Part shown: positions 8,918 to 17,464 of the stretch, piece by piece
Numbering within the stretch: the first letter of the stretch is position 1
How the letters are laid out: every line of letters begins with the position of its first letter
NCBI RefSeq assembly: GCF_007786445.1
Contig: NZ_VNJI01000019.1
Location: forward strand, 1 to 64,000
Length of the DNA stretch: 64,000 nucleotides
Direction: 5' to 3'
Origin: Paenibacillus cremeus
GTDB lineage: Bacteria; Bacillota; Bacilli; Paenibacillales; NBRC-103111
Notes under the pieces: model-generated
Seen by the model: the letters and a program-made list of their open reading frames with translations, nothing else
Databases searched by the model: none
What the model was told of the DNA's origin: nothing
Position numbers and translations under genes: made by a program

Positions 8918-9874
8918 TTAAAAAAACGTACGAACCGGCGATCCGGCTAAATAGGCCTCAATATCCTCCACCGCATCCTTGTAAAAAGCATCATAATTTG
9001 CCCTCGATACATACCCAAGGTGCGGCGTAGTCAGCAGATTCGGAAGCGATCGGTACATATGGTCCTGCGGCAGCGGCTCCACATCGAACACATCGACGGC
9101 AGCACCGGCGATCCAGCCCTCCTGTAACGCCTCGGCAAGAGCAGCTTGATCTACAATCGGCGCTCTGGACGTATTGATCAAATATGCCGTGGGACGCATC
9201 CGCTTCAGGTCTTCGGCTCCGATCAGCCCTCGGGTCCGGTCGCTTAAGACCAGATGTATCGAGACAAAGTCGCTGCTCTCCAGCAGCTCTTCCTTCGAAG
9301 CGGCTAATCTCACGCCAGCCTCATCGGCCCGCTCTTGGGTTAAATTTTGGCTCCACGCCACCACATCCATGCCGAACGCTTGGCCAAATTTGGCGATCTT
9401 GGTGCCCAGCTTGCCGAGTCCAAGCACGCCTAGCGTCTTGCCGTACAAATCCGTTCCAATCGTGCTTTGCCACTGACCGCTGCGAATCGCGTTATGCTCC
9501 TGCACAATGCTGCGCGCAACCCCCAAAATCAAAGCCCATGTGAGCTCAGCAGTCGAGTTTCCAGCGCCTCCCGTGCCGCAGACCGTAATGCCTTGCGCTT
9601 TGGCCGCAGCCAGATCGATCGATGCATTGCGCATGCCTGTCGTAACCAGTAACTTCAGGTTCGGAAGCTTGGCCAGAAGGTCGGCCCGGAACGGCGTTCG
9701 TTCGCGCATAATGACGACAATTTCGCAGTTCCCAATCTCTTCGATCAGCTCTTCCTGTTGATCGATATGCCGATGGATGCTCTTAACCTCCACCTGATCC
9801 AAAATCGGCGACCAATCCGCTGACGTCAACGCCACTTGCTGATAATCGTCCAAAATCGCACAGCGCAGCTTCAT
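8918..9874 (-). CDS. D-2-hydroxyacid dehydrogenase family protein
   Basis: NAD(P)-dependent oxidoreductase of 318 residues that interconverts 2-keto acids and D-2-hydroxyacids. It carries the Rossmann motif GVLGLGKLGTKIAK and the family's catalytic triad: Arg in NTSRAPIVD, Glu in FDVEPLP and His in TPHLGYVS. The start follows AAAGGAGG at nine bases. It has its own good promoter (TTTACA, 17 bases, TATACT) in the gap to the upstream metallo-hydrolase gene. The specific substrate is not evident; a related but clearly different enzyme is encoded further upstream in the seven-gene operon. Confidence 0.9.
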   Translation of the reverse strand: MKLRCAILDDYQQVALTSADWSPILDQVEVKSIHRHIDQQEELIEEIGNCEIVVIMRERTPFRADLLAKLPNLKLLVTTGMRNASIDLAAAKAQGITVCGTGGAGNSTAELTWALILGVARSIVQEHNAIRSGQWQSTIGTDLYGKTLGVLGLGKLGTKIAKFGQAFGMDVVAWSQNLTQERADEAGVRLAASKEELLESSDFVSIHLVLSDRTRGLIGAEDLKRMRPTAYLINTSRAPIVDQAALAEALQEGWIAGAAVDVFDVEPLPQDHMYRSLPNLLTTPHLGYVSRANYDAFYKDAVEDIEAYLAGSPVRTFF

Positions 9875-9930
9875 TCTATTTTGCCTCCTTTGTAGTAAAC
9901 CTTTGCTCGTACCACTTTCACATCAATTCT

Positions 9931-9959
9931 AGTATACCCTCGCCCAATCGCTATGTAAA
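9931..9959 (-). promoter_or_regulatory. Sigma-A-type promoter of the 2-hydroxyacid dehydrogenase gene
   Basis: On the minus strand TTTACA (9959-9954), a 17-base spacer and TATACT (9936-9931) lie about 60 bases before the start codon. Spacing is ideal and both boxes are one mismatch from consensus. Confidence 0.55.
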
Positions 9960-9964
9960 AATAA

Positions 9965-10681
9965 CTACTGAAGCGTCGGAATCGACGGCGAACGCAGCTG
10001 AATCAACCCCGTACGGTATCCGCGCCTTAGCAGGAACGTGGCATTTTTCAAGCACGGCTGAAAATGTCCGCCCAGCACGGCATCGGCCTCCATGCGGGAT
10101 AAGCGCTTGAGCGATTGCAGGTAATCTTCGGCGTTAAAATCCTCTGCCACTGTGACCCCGAGCTTCGGCTGCCCGTTCGGACCAGGCATCACCGTATCTC
10201 CGGTGAACATGATCACTTGATCCCGCAGCTGCAGCCGGTACACAACGGAGCCTCGAGAGTGACCAGGAGTGTGCAGCACCTCAAACCGGAGCCCGGCTAT
10301 CTCCAACATCTCTCCGTCTTTCACTTTCTGATCCACCGGGCACGGCACAAAATCCTGCTGGTAGGAGTAATACAACACGCGCTCGTCCCCGGTCTCCACA
10401 CCTTCCGCATCCCCGCACCCGGCCACGAGCTGAACGCCTCGTTTGCTGAACACATGGGCATTGCCGCTGTGGTCAAAATGCGAATGTGTCAGCAGCAGAT
10501 GGCTGACCGGATATTGGTCCAGCCCCCACACCGCCAGATTGCGCTCGATCAGCCCCAGATCCTCGCTGCCCGTCCCACAGTCGATCAGCACTATGGCATC
10601 CTCTCCCTTAACCGCATAAGCGTTGGAAGATACGCCGTAAGCTTGACCTGTTAGAAGATAAATGTCTTTAATGATTTGCAT
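9965..10681 (-). CDS. MBL-fold metallo-hydrolase
   Basis: Metallo-beta-lactamase-fold hydrolase of about 238 residues. The zinc signature THSHFDHSGN is present, with downstream metal ligands in HTPGHSRGS, FTGDTV and GGHFQP. This layout resembles glyoxalase II and other thioester or ester hydrolases of the fold; the substrate is unknown. I chose the ATG giving MQIIKDIYLL, about 11 bases after GAGGAG; an ATG 11 codons earlier has only a weak site. It precedes the 2-hydroxyacid dehydrogenase on the same strand, and a link through hydroxyacid metabolism is possible but unproven. Confidence 0.88.
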   Translation of the reverse strand: MQIIKDIYLLTGQAYGVSSNAYAVKGEDAIVLIDCGTGSEDLGLIERNLAVWGLDQYPVSHLLLTHSHFDHSGNAHVFSKRGVQLVAGCGDAEGVETGDERVLYYSYQQDFVPCPVDQKVKDGEMLEIAGLRFEVLHTPGHSRGSVVYRLQLRDQVIMFTGDTVMPGPNGQPKLGVTVAEDFNAEDYLQSLKRLSRMEADAVLGGHFQPCLKNATFLLRRGYRTGLIQLRSPSIPTLQ

Positions 10682-10762
10682 GGTTAAGTAATCACTCCTC
10701 AGCAGCTTCATCATCTCGGTTTCACTTTCCTAGCCCCATTTTACCACAGTCCTTTGTCTGCA

Positions 10763-10790
10763 AAACAAAAAAGCCGTGATTTACACGGCT
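10763..10790 (-). terminator. Rho-independent terminator ending the seven-gene catabolic operon
   Basis: On the minus strand AGCCGTG pairs perfectly with CACGGCT around TAAAT, followed by TTTTTTG. It lies immediately after the stop codon of the last operon gene. Confidence 0.82.
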
Positions 10791-10794
10791 CCGA

Positions 10795-11769
10795 TCAGAC
10801 GTTAACCTCCGGATTTACACAATGCGTCAGCCTTTTCCCAAGCAAGCCATCTAAGATATGAACTGCGGCGATCTCAGCCATTTTCATTCTGGTTTCCACA
10901 TTGGCGCTGCCGATATGCGGTAAAGCAATCACGTTGTCAAGCTGTAATAAGGGGTGATCTGGAGAAATGGGCTCTTTTTCGAATACGTCCAAGCCTGCAG
11001 CCCATATTTTCCCATCCTTTAATGCGGAATAAAGCGCTTGCTCATCCACATTCGCACCTCGTGAAGTATTTATAAAGACAGCATTTGACTTCATTAAACT
11101 AAACTCTCTGGCCCCAATCATTTTGTAGGTTTCCGGTGTGGAGGGAGCAAGCATAACGATAAAATCCGATTGCTTGAGCAAGCTATCCAGGTCTTTGTAC
11201 TTGGCCCCCAGCCTCTGCTCGGCATGGACCTTGCGATTACGGTTAAAATACAACAGGTTCATGTCAAAGCCCAGTGCTCTTCTCGCAACGCCCTCGCCGA
11301 TCCGGCCCATACCGATAATGCCGAGTGTGGCACCTTGGACTTTTTGGCCGGTGAGAAGCATGGGTCCCCAGCTTTTCCATTGCCCTGCTTTAATGTAATT
11401 CATACCTTCAACCACTCTTCGTGCAGACGACAGCAGTAGAGAAAAGGTTAAGTCCGCCACGGCCTCCGTCAGTACATCCGGGGTGTGACCCACTGGTATC
11501 CCTCTCCGGGTAGCCTCGGCAATATCAATGTTGTTAAACCCGACCGCCATCGTACTAATGACTTTTAGCCGCTCTGCATGCTGGATCAGCTCCCGGTCAA
11601 TCCGGTCTGAGACATTGGTAAAAATAGCGTCCGCCTGCCTACTTTCCTTCAATAACAGCTCATGAGGCATGGGCTCATCTTCATGTTCCCACATGTGAAT
11701 CTCGAGCTGGCTGTCTTCGAATAGCTTCACGATGCTCTGAGGTATTTTACGGGTTATCAAAACCTTCAT
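10795..11769 (-). CDS. D-2-hydroxyacid dehydrogenase, glyoxylate/hydroxypyruvate reductase type
   Basis: NAD(P)H-dependent reductase of 324 residues. The cofactor motif is LGIIGMGRIGEGVARRA, and the catalytic residues lie in INTSRGANVD (Arg), VFEKEPISPD (Glu) and ALPHIGSAN (His). The overall pattern is that of GhrB-like glyoxylate/hydroxypyruvate reductases. It is the last gene of the operon headed by the binding protein at 18850, 28 bases after the iron alcohol dehydrogenase. It may reduce a two- or three-carbon keto acid, or reoxidise a hydroxyacid, made by the pathway (inference). Confidence 0.9.
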   Translation of the reverse strand: MKVLITRKIPQSIVKLFEDSQLEIHMWEHEDEPMPHELLLKESRQADAIFTNVSDRIDRELIQHAERLKVISTMAVGFNNIDIAEATRRGIPVGHTPDVLTEAVADLTFSLLLSSARRVVEGMNYIKAGQWKSWGPMLLTGQKVQGATLGIIGMGRIGEGVARRALGFDMNLLYFNRNRKVHAEQRLGAKYKDLDSLLKQSDFIVMLAPSTPETYKMIGAREFSLMKSNAVFINTSRGANVDEQALYSALKDGKIWAAGLDVFEKEPISPDHPLLQLDNVIALPHIGSANVETRMKMAEIAAVHILDGLLGKRLTHCVNPEVNV

Positions 11770-11797
11770 TTGTTGTCACCCTAACCGAAGAATAGAC

Positions 11798-13000
11798 TTA
11801 CAATGCCTGGTAAAGCATTTCCATAAAGCTATTCAATTTGGGAACACGCGGATTGTTGCGGATAATTCTCTCGATCGTCAATGCCTTTTCAGCGATTTCA
11901 GGAATGTGCTCCTTCGTAATGCCAATGGCTGACAGCTTGGTGGGCAAGCCGGTTTGTTCCAAAAGCTTGAATACTTCATTAACAGCGCTTTGAGCTGCTT
12001 CTGCATCGCTTAATCCGGCTGTATTTACTTGAAACGCTTTCGCGATTTTGCTCATTTTACCAGCTTCCACAGAAGCATTATATTGCATCACATACGGAAG
12101 CAGCAGTCCCGTTACTTCTCCATGCGGTGATTTCACCAATCCGCCAATCGGATAAGCCAGTGCGTGAGCCGCTGCCGTACCCGCATTGGAGAACGCCATT
12201 CCAGCCAATAAGCTGCCTAGCATCATATTGGACCTGGCCTCCAGGTTGCTGCCTTGATGAACCGCAATCGTCAAATTTTGGTGAATGAGCTCTATCGCCT
12301 GCAGGGCGAGCGCATCACTGACCGGATTGGCGCCCTGAAAAAGAATCTCACCCTCGGCTTCAATATATTTATAATTTTTCGCGGTATACGCTTCAATGGC
12401 GTGTGCCAGAGCATCAATTCCGGAGCAGGCTGTAACATAGGGAGGTAATTTCAACGTAAGCTCCGGGTCCAAAAGCGCGACCGCAGGACGCAAATAATTG
12501 TTGGAAATCCCCACCTTCATATTCGTATCGGTATCCGTTACCACCGCAATGGAGGTGACTTCAGATCCGGTACCCGCCGTTGTCGGGATGGCAATTAACG
12601 GCGCAATCGGACATGGGATCGCATTTTCGCCGAAATAATCCTTCGGATGCCCTCCATGAGCCGTTAGCAAGGCAACAATTTTGGCTAGATCGATACTGCT
12701 CCCCCCGCCTAAACCGATAATCGCGTCCGTGCTGGGTTGTCTTTTGGCAAACTCATAGCACTCGAGCGCACTTGTAACTGGCGGCTCTGGAACAGCCTGG
12801 TCGTAGACGATGACTTGATAATCACTTTCGTTCAGGACATGAAGCACCCGATCTAATATCCCTGACTTCACAATCCCTTGATCTGTAATAAGCAATACGT
12901 TTTTGGCATTGAATCGCTTAAGGATGCTATTCAACTTGTGAATCGCGCCAGGTCCAAAAACGACCCTCTCTGTCGAAAAAAACTCCCAGGATTGTCTCAT
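11798..13000 (-). CDS. Iron-containing alcohol dehydrogenase
   Basis: Group III (Fe-dependent) alcohol dehydrogenase, 400 residues, full length for the family. Visible are the nucleotide-binding GGGSSIDLAK, the conserved GTGSEVTS block and metal-ligand regions GIDALAHAIEAY, AAAHALAYPIGG and SPHGE. It reduces an aldehyde or oxidises an alcohol with NAD(P). The start follows GTGAGG by eight bases, just after the aldehyde dehydrogenase stop. Having both an aldehyde dehydrogenase and an alcohol dehydrogenase in one operon suggests an aldehyde intermediate with two fates, as with lactaldehyde in fucose or rhamnose breakdown (inference). Confidence 0.92.
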   Translation of the reverse strand: MRQSWEFFSTERVVFGPGAIHKLNSILKRFNAKNVLLITDQGIVKSGILDRVLHVLNESDYQVIVYDQAVPEPPVTSALECYEFAKRQPSTDAIIGLGGGSSIDLAKIVALLTAHGGHPKDYFGENAIPCPIAPLIAIPTTAGTGSEVTSIAVVTDTDTNMKVGISNNYLRPAVALLDPELTLKLPPYVTACSGIDALAHAIEAYTAKNYKYIEAEGEILFQGANPVSDALALQAIELIHQNLTIAVHQGSNLEARSNMMLGSLLAGMAFSNAGTAAAHALAYPIGGLVKSPHGEVTGLLLPYVMQYNASVEAGKMSKIAKAFQVNTAGLSDAEAAQSAVNEVFKLLEQTGLPTKLSAIGITKEHIPEIAEKALTIERIIRNNPRVPKLNSFMEMLYQAL

Positions 13001-13015
13001 ATACGGAGCCTCACT

Positions 13016-14458
13016 TTATAGATTGATCACTACGATTCGCTCTTCCGTCATTTCTTGCACGGCATAACTTGGCCCTTCTTTACCAAACCCGCTGTCCTTA
13101 ATCCCGCCATAGGGCATGATGTCCGCACGGTATGTGGATACATCGTTTATAATCACGCCGCCGAACTCCAGCACTCTGGCCGCCTTGAACGCTAACTGCA
13201 AGTTAGAAGTAAATAACCCCGCCTGCAAGCCAAATTGGGACCGGTTAGCCGCTTCGAGTGCTTGATCAATATCGTCATATTGGATCAAGCTAACTACAGG
13301 TGCAAACACCTCCTGGCAGACGACCTTCATCTCTTCCGTAGCACCGATCAATAAGGTCGGATGCAGAACGGCTCCCTCTCGGACTCCTCCACATAGGACC
13401 TTCGCACCTTGTTGCACTGCTTCATGAATCCACGTCTCTGCCCGAATGGCCTCGGACTCCGAAATCATCGGGCCCACGTCGGTGTCTTCCTGCTCCGGAT
13501 TTCCAACCTTCAGGCTGTTAGCAGCTTGGACGGCCTTTTCTACAAATTCATCATATATGTCACGATGAACATACACTCGCTGCACGGAAATGCAGGCTTG
13601 ACCGGCATTGGAAACCCCCTTGGTCACACAGAGCTGAGCCGCCTTCATGAGGTCCGGAGCATCCTTGTGAACTATATTCGGAGAGTTATTGCCCAATTCC
13701 AGCGTAACCTTTCGGATTCCCGTTTGACTTTTAATTTGCCTGCCTACTTCAGGACTCCCTGTGAAAGTAAACATCGCAATCCGCTCATCCTCCAGCAGAT
13801 ACTTCCCAGTTTCTCGGCCTGAGCCGTTGATAACATTAAGAAAGCCTCCCGGCAAACCGGCCTCCAATAAAATTTGAGCCATGGTGAGGGCAATGATCGG
13901 AGTCACGCCAGCAGGCTTTAAAACCACCGTATTGCCTGCAGCGATCGCTGGAGCAATTTTGTGTGCAACCAAATTGAAAGGAAAATTAAACGGAGTGATG
14001 GCGCAAATGACCCCCACAGGAACCCGGATTGTAAATGCGAGTTTGCCCTCATTGCCGGGCTGTCCTTGAATGGGAACTTCTTTCCCCGCTAAGCGTTTGC
14101 CTTCTTCAGCAGAAGCGATAAAGGTTTGAATCCCCCGATCAATCTCCGCCCGAGCGTCCTTAAGCACCTTCCCGCCTTCTCGCACAATGATGAATGCCAG
14201 CTCTTCTTTCCGCTGTTTAAAAATTTCCGCCGCCCGGGTTAAAATCTCATAGCGTTCATAAGGCGCCAGCTGCTTCGTTTTAAACGTTTCCAGGGCGTTG
14301 CTGACGGCATAGTGGACATCCTCTTTAGAAGATTTGGCGACGTAAGCCATCGTTTCCCCGCTAAATTTATGTACCACGGGGATCGTTTCCTTCCCAGCCA
14401 CCCACTCGCCTCCTATTAAATTGCCATACACGGGCGTATTCGATTGCGTTGAATTCAT
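13016..14458 (-). CDS. Aldehyde dehydrogenase family protein
   Basis: NAD(P)-dependent aldehyde dehydrogenase of 480 residues. The catalytic Cys is C289 in NAGQACISV, the general base is E254 in VTLELGNNSP, and the oxyanion Asn is N158 in PFNFPFN. The sequence resembles lactaldehyde, phosphonoacetaldehyde and succinate-semialdehyde dehydrogenases; the substrate is not fixed by these motifs. AAGGAGG lies nine bases before the ATG. It is fifth in the operon, between the dehydratase and the iron alcohol dehydrogenase. The 115 bases upstream show no gene. Confidence 0.93.
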   Translation of the reverse strand: MNSTQSNTPVYGNLIGGEWVAGKETIPVVHKFSGETMAYVAKSSKEDVHYAVSNALETFKTKQLAPYERYEILTRAAEIFKQRKEELAFIIVREGGKVLKDARAEIDRGIQTFIASAEEGKRLAGKEVPIQGQPGNEGKLAFTIRVPVGVICAITPFNFPFNLVAHKIAPAIAAGNTVVLKPAGVTPIIALTMAQILLEAGLPGGFLNVINGSGRETGKYLLEDERIAMFTFTGSPEVGRQIKSQTGIRKVTLELGNNSPNIVHKDAPDLMKAAQLCVTKGVSNAGQACISVQRVYVHRDIYDEFVEKAVQAANSLKVGNPEQEDTDVGPMISESEAIRAETWIHEAVQQGAKVLCGGVREGAVLHPTLLIGATEEMKVVCQEVFAPVVSLIQYDDIDQALEAANRSQFGLQAGLFTSNLQLAFKAARVLEFGGVIINDVSTYRADIMPYGGIKDSGFGKEGPSYAVQEMTEERIVVINL

Positions 14459-14573
14459 AGCTACAAACCTCCTTTTTTAGATTAAAAGACAGACACCACT
14501 GACGACATCACCGGAAACGGAAGAAGCAAAAATCGTTTCCGTAAGATGAACCAATGGTATCCAGCGAGACATA

Positions 14574-15671
14574 TTAAGATATGCGGTACTTAGCAATAAA
14601 CGTCTCGGAAACTTCCGTGCCCATGCCCGGTGTGTCCGGCAATAAAATTTCACCATTCTCCATCTTAAGCTTCGTGACGTACATGGAATTATCTTGATTT
14701 TTCAAGCTCCCGCTTTCCAAGTAAATCGCATTCGGGATGGCGCAGAGTGCATTGACATTCGCGGGGCCGCCTCCGTGGCTGGCAAGCTTTAATCCCGCGG
14801 CTTCCGTGATGGCGGCGATATCCAGCCATTCCGTCAAACCGCCGGCACGCCGGTTATCCGGCTGATAAATGGACGCTGCTCCAGTCCGAACCGCATCATA
14901 AAACTCATACCGAGTATAGTAATTTTCACCGATAGCCAGCGGGATGCTTAGCTTAGCGGATAGACGGGCTTGGCTTTCCTTATGCTGTGGAATCATCGGC
15001 TCTTCGTACCAATACATTCCGAGCTCTTCATAAGCTTTTCCGCGTGTCAGAGCTTCCACTTCGTCAAACGCTTGATTAGCATCCACCATAAGTCGTATAT
15101 TAGGACCTACCTCGTTTTGGATCTGCTTAATCCGGCGAATGTCGTCCTCCAGCGAATATTTGCCGACCTTTAATTTCAGAGCGCGGAATCCCTCCTCGAC
15201 GGCCTCGACGCACCGATCAACATATTCCTTTTCCGTTTCGTAATACCATCCAACCATAGCATAAGCTGGAATCCGGTCCCTGTGCGCTCCCACAACAAGT
15301 CCCGTCGGTTTACCTAACGCCTTGCCTACAATATCCCACACGCAGGTATCCAAAGCAGCGATAGCGAATTGAGCCACACCCTCAACACCATGATAATCGG
15401 CGGAGCCCCATAATTTTTGACGAATTTTCCGCGAGAAGAAAGGATCCTCACCGATCAGCAAAGGGGCCAATTCTTTTTCCAAGATCACCTTGACGATATC
15501 GCAGGTGGCGCCGACTCTCCCGATGCCCGTGGTAGCGTAGCCGGTAATGCCTTCATCCGTAAACACCTTCGTGACAACACAGCCTCCCGCATCATACGTA
15601 TGCAGTGCATCGGACACCTTTCTCTTGCTTCCCGTATTCAAAATGATTGCTTCTACGCCTGTAATTTTCAA
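14574..15671 (-). CDS. Enolase-superfamily enzyme of the mandelate racemase subgroup, probable sugar-acid dehydratase
   Basis: About 365 residues with the capping domain and TIM barrel of the superfamily. All mandelate-racemase catalytic positions are present at nearly the same spacing: K166-x-K168 (LKLKVG), metal ligands D197 (MVDANQ), E223 (YWYEEP) and E249 (IGENYY), and the Asp-His dyad D272 (QPDN) and H299 (ASHGGG). Members with this set usually dehydrate acid sugars to 2-keto-3-deoxy acids or racemise hydroxyacids. The likely start is TTG six bases after GAGGTG; a GTG three codons upstream is too close to it. It follows the permease genes, so its substrate is probably what the importer brings in. 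Confidence 0.9.
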   Translation of the reverse strand: MKITGVEAIILNTGSKRKVSDALHTYDAGGCVVTKVFTDEGITGYATTGIGRVGATCDIVKVILEKELAPLLIGEDPFFSRKIRQKLWGSADYHGVEGVAQFAIAALDTCVWDIVGKALGKPTGLVVGAHRDRIPAYAMVGWYYETEKEYVDRCVEAVEEGFRALKLKVGKYSLEDDIRRIKQIQNEVGPNIRLMVDANQAFDEVEALTRGKAYEELGMYWYEEPMIPQHKESQARLSAKLSIPLAIGENYYTRYEFYDAVRTGAASIYQPDNRRAGGLTEWLDIAAITEAAGLKLASHGGGPANVNALCAIPNAIYLESGSLKNQDNSMYVTKLKMENGEILLPDTPGMGTEVSETFIAKYRIS

Positions 15672-15719
15672 AATCAACACCTCGCAAATAGTTTTTTTAG
15701 TTACGGTAAGCCATCCGTC

Positions 15720-16559
15720 TCAGCCTTTAATGCCCGATGTAGCAATGCCGGCGATAATATAGCGCTGACAGAATAAATAGAACAAAATAATCGGCAATTC
15801 CGCGACTAATGCTCCGGCCATCAACAAATGCCATTGGGTGCCGAACTCTCCTTCAAAGGTTCTCAAGCCCACCTGAATAGGCTGCAAATTCACATTATCG
15901 ATCACTAGGAGCGGCCAAAGGAATGAATTCCACTCTTGCAAAAAATTAAAGATCGCCAGTGTGATAAGCGCGGGCTTAGATAAGGGCAGCATGATATTCC
16001 AATAAATTCGAAACCGGCTGCAGCCGTCGATTCTCGCCGCTTCCTCCAGCTCCTTCGGTACGGTCATAAAAAACTGCCGCATCATGAAAATACCGAAGGC
16101 GGTAAAAATGCTTGGAATAATTAAGGCGTTATACGTATTGATCCAGCCCAAGTACTTCATGATGAGGAAATTCGGAATCATCGTGACCTGCTGCGGAATC
16201 ATCAAGGCGCTTAAAAACATGTAAAACAATACGTTTTTGCCCAGAAAATTCAATCTCGCAAAGGCATAAGCAGCCATCGTACATACGATCAGCGCAGCGG
16301 TGGTAGTGGTTACCGATACAAAGAACGTATTTAGAATAAATCGAGCCAAGGGAATAACAACAAACACCTGCTCGTAATTATTAAAGCGAAAAACGTTCGG
16401 AATCCAGCGGATCGGGATTTCCATGGACTCGTTGAGATTTTTAAAGGATGTAGAAATCATCCAAAGAAAAGGCAGCACCATGATGCCGGCACCCGCCGCC
16501 AAAAAGACATAGGAAATCATGTGAGTCCATCTCGTCATGACCTGGGTAGAAGTCCTCAT
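15720..16559 (-). CDS. Carbohydrate ABC transporter permease, MalG/UgpE type
   Basis: Second permease of a CUT1 importer, 279 residues with six predicted membrane segments. The EAA loop is EEAARIDGCSRFRIYW and the protein ends in AGIATSGIKG. GGGAGG lies 11 bases before the ATG, which is three bases after the preceding permease stop. It differs from the YtcP-type permeases elsewhere in the window and belongs to the more classical MalFG/UgpAE branch. Confidence 0.92.
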   Translation of the reverse strand: MRTSTQVMTRWTHMISYVFLAAGAGIMVLPFLWMISTSFKNLNESMEIPIRWIPNVFRFNNYEQVFVVIPLARFILNTFFVSVTTTTAALIVCTMAAYAFARLNFLGKNVLFYMFLSALMIPQQVTMIPNFLIMKYLGWINTYNALIIPSIFTAFGIFMMRQFFMTVPKELEEAARIDGCSRFRIYWNIMLPLSKPALITLAIFNFLQEWNSFLWPLLVIDNVNLQPIQVGLRTFEGEFGTQWHLLMAGALVAELPIILFYLFCQRYIIAGIATSGIKG

Positions 16560-16562
16560 GGT

Positions 16563-17447
16563 TTAAGCGGCCTCCCTTCGATGATTAATATAGGATTGCA
16601 GCAAGGTAAAGATCAGAATGATGACGAAAAGCACCCACGCGATCGCCGAGGCGTAGCCCATATTGAAAAACTTAAAGCCTTGTTGATAAACGTACAGTAC
16701 GAGCGTATTGGTCGCGTTTCCAGGTCCTCCTTCAGTCATGATCAGCGCAAAGCCAAACACCTGAAACGAGTTGATGATGGCGATCACGGTAATGAAAAAT
16801 GTGGTTGGCCTCAGCAAAGGCACGGTTACGTGCCAGAACGAGTTCCAACGATTAGAGCCGTCGATGGAGGCCGCTTCATAAAGCTCTTTTGGAATATTTT
16901 GCAGCCCTGCCAAAAAGATGACCATGTTGTAGCCGATTGTTTTCCAGATCGCAACAATCATGATGGATGGCAAAGCCCACTCCACGCCGCCGATCCATGA
17001 GGGAGGATTGGCCACAGCCAATCCCCGCAAAATGACGTTAATGAGTCCCACATCCGGATTAAAAATCCAGCGCCAAACTAACGAAATCGCCACCGTCGAC
17101 GTAATAACAGGCAAGAAATACACGGCTCTCCAGAAGGCTACACCCTTAAGCTGCTGATTGAGCACTACGGCTGCAATCAATCCCAGGCCGATCCCAAACG
17201 GTACGACGGCAATCACATAGAGCACGGTGTTTTTTAATGAGGTAATAAAGATATCATCATCTGTAAATAGCCTAATGAAGTTGCTCAATCCGATAAATTT
17301 AGGAGGAGAAAGGATATTCCAGTCATAAAACGATAAGACAAGAGATGAAACCAACGGGATCGTGGTAAACAGTAAAAAGCCGATTATACAGGGCAGCAGA
17401 AAGTAATAGGCCACCATTGTTTCACTTAACCAAAACTTCCTCGACAT
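16563..17447 (-). CDS. Carbohydrate ABC transporter permease, MalF/UgpA type
   Basis: First permease of the same importer, 294 residues, six predicted membrane segments, EAA loop YEAASIDGSNRWNSFWHV. The start follows GAGGTG at four bases and lies 17 bases after the binding-protein gene. With the MalG-type partner it forms the channel; no ATPase gene is in the operon. Confidence 0.92.
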   Translation of the reverse strand: MSRKFWLSETMVAYYFLLPCIIGFLLFTTIPLVSSLVLSFYDWNILSPPKFIGLSNFIRLFTDDDIFITSLKNTVLYVIAVVPFGIGLGLIAAVVLNQQLKGVAFWRAVYFLPVITSTVAISLVWRWIFNPDVGLINVILRGLAVANPPSWIGGVEWALPSIMIVAIWKTIGYNMVIFLAGLQNIPKELYEAASIDGSNRWNSFWHVTVPLLRPTTFFITVIAIINSFQVFGFALIMTEGGPGNATNTLVLYVYQQGFKFFNMGYASAIAWVLFVIILIFTLLQSYINHRREAA

Positions 17448-17464
17448 GGTTCACCTCAGCTTGG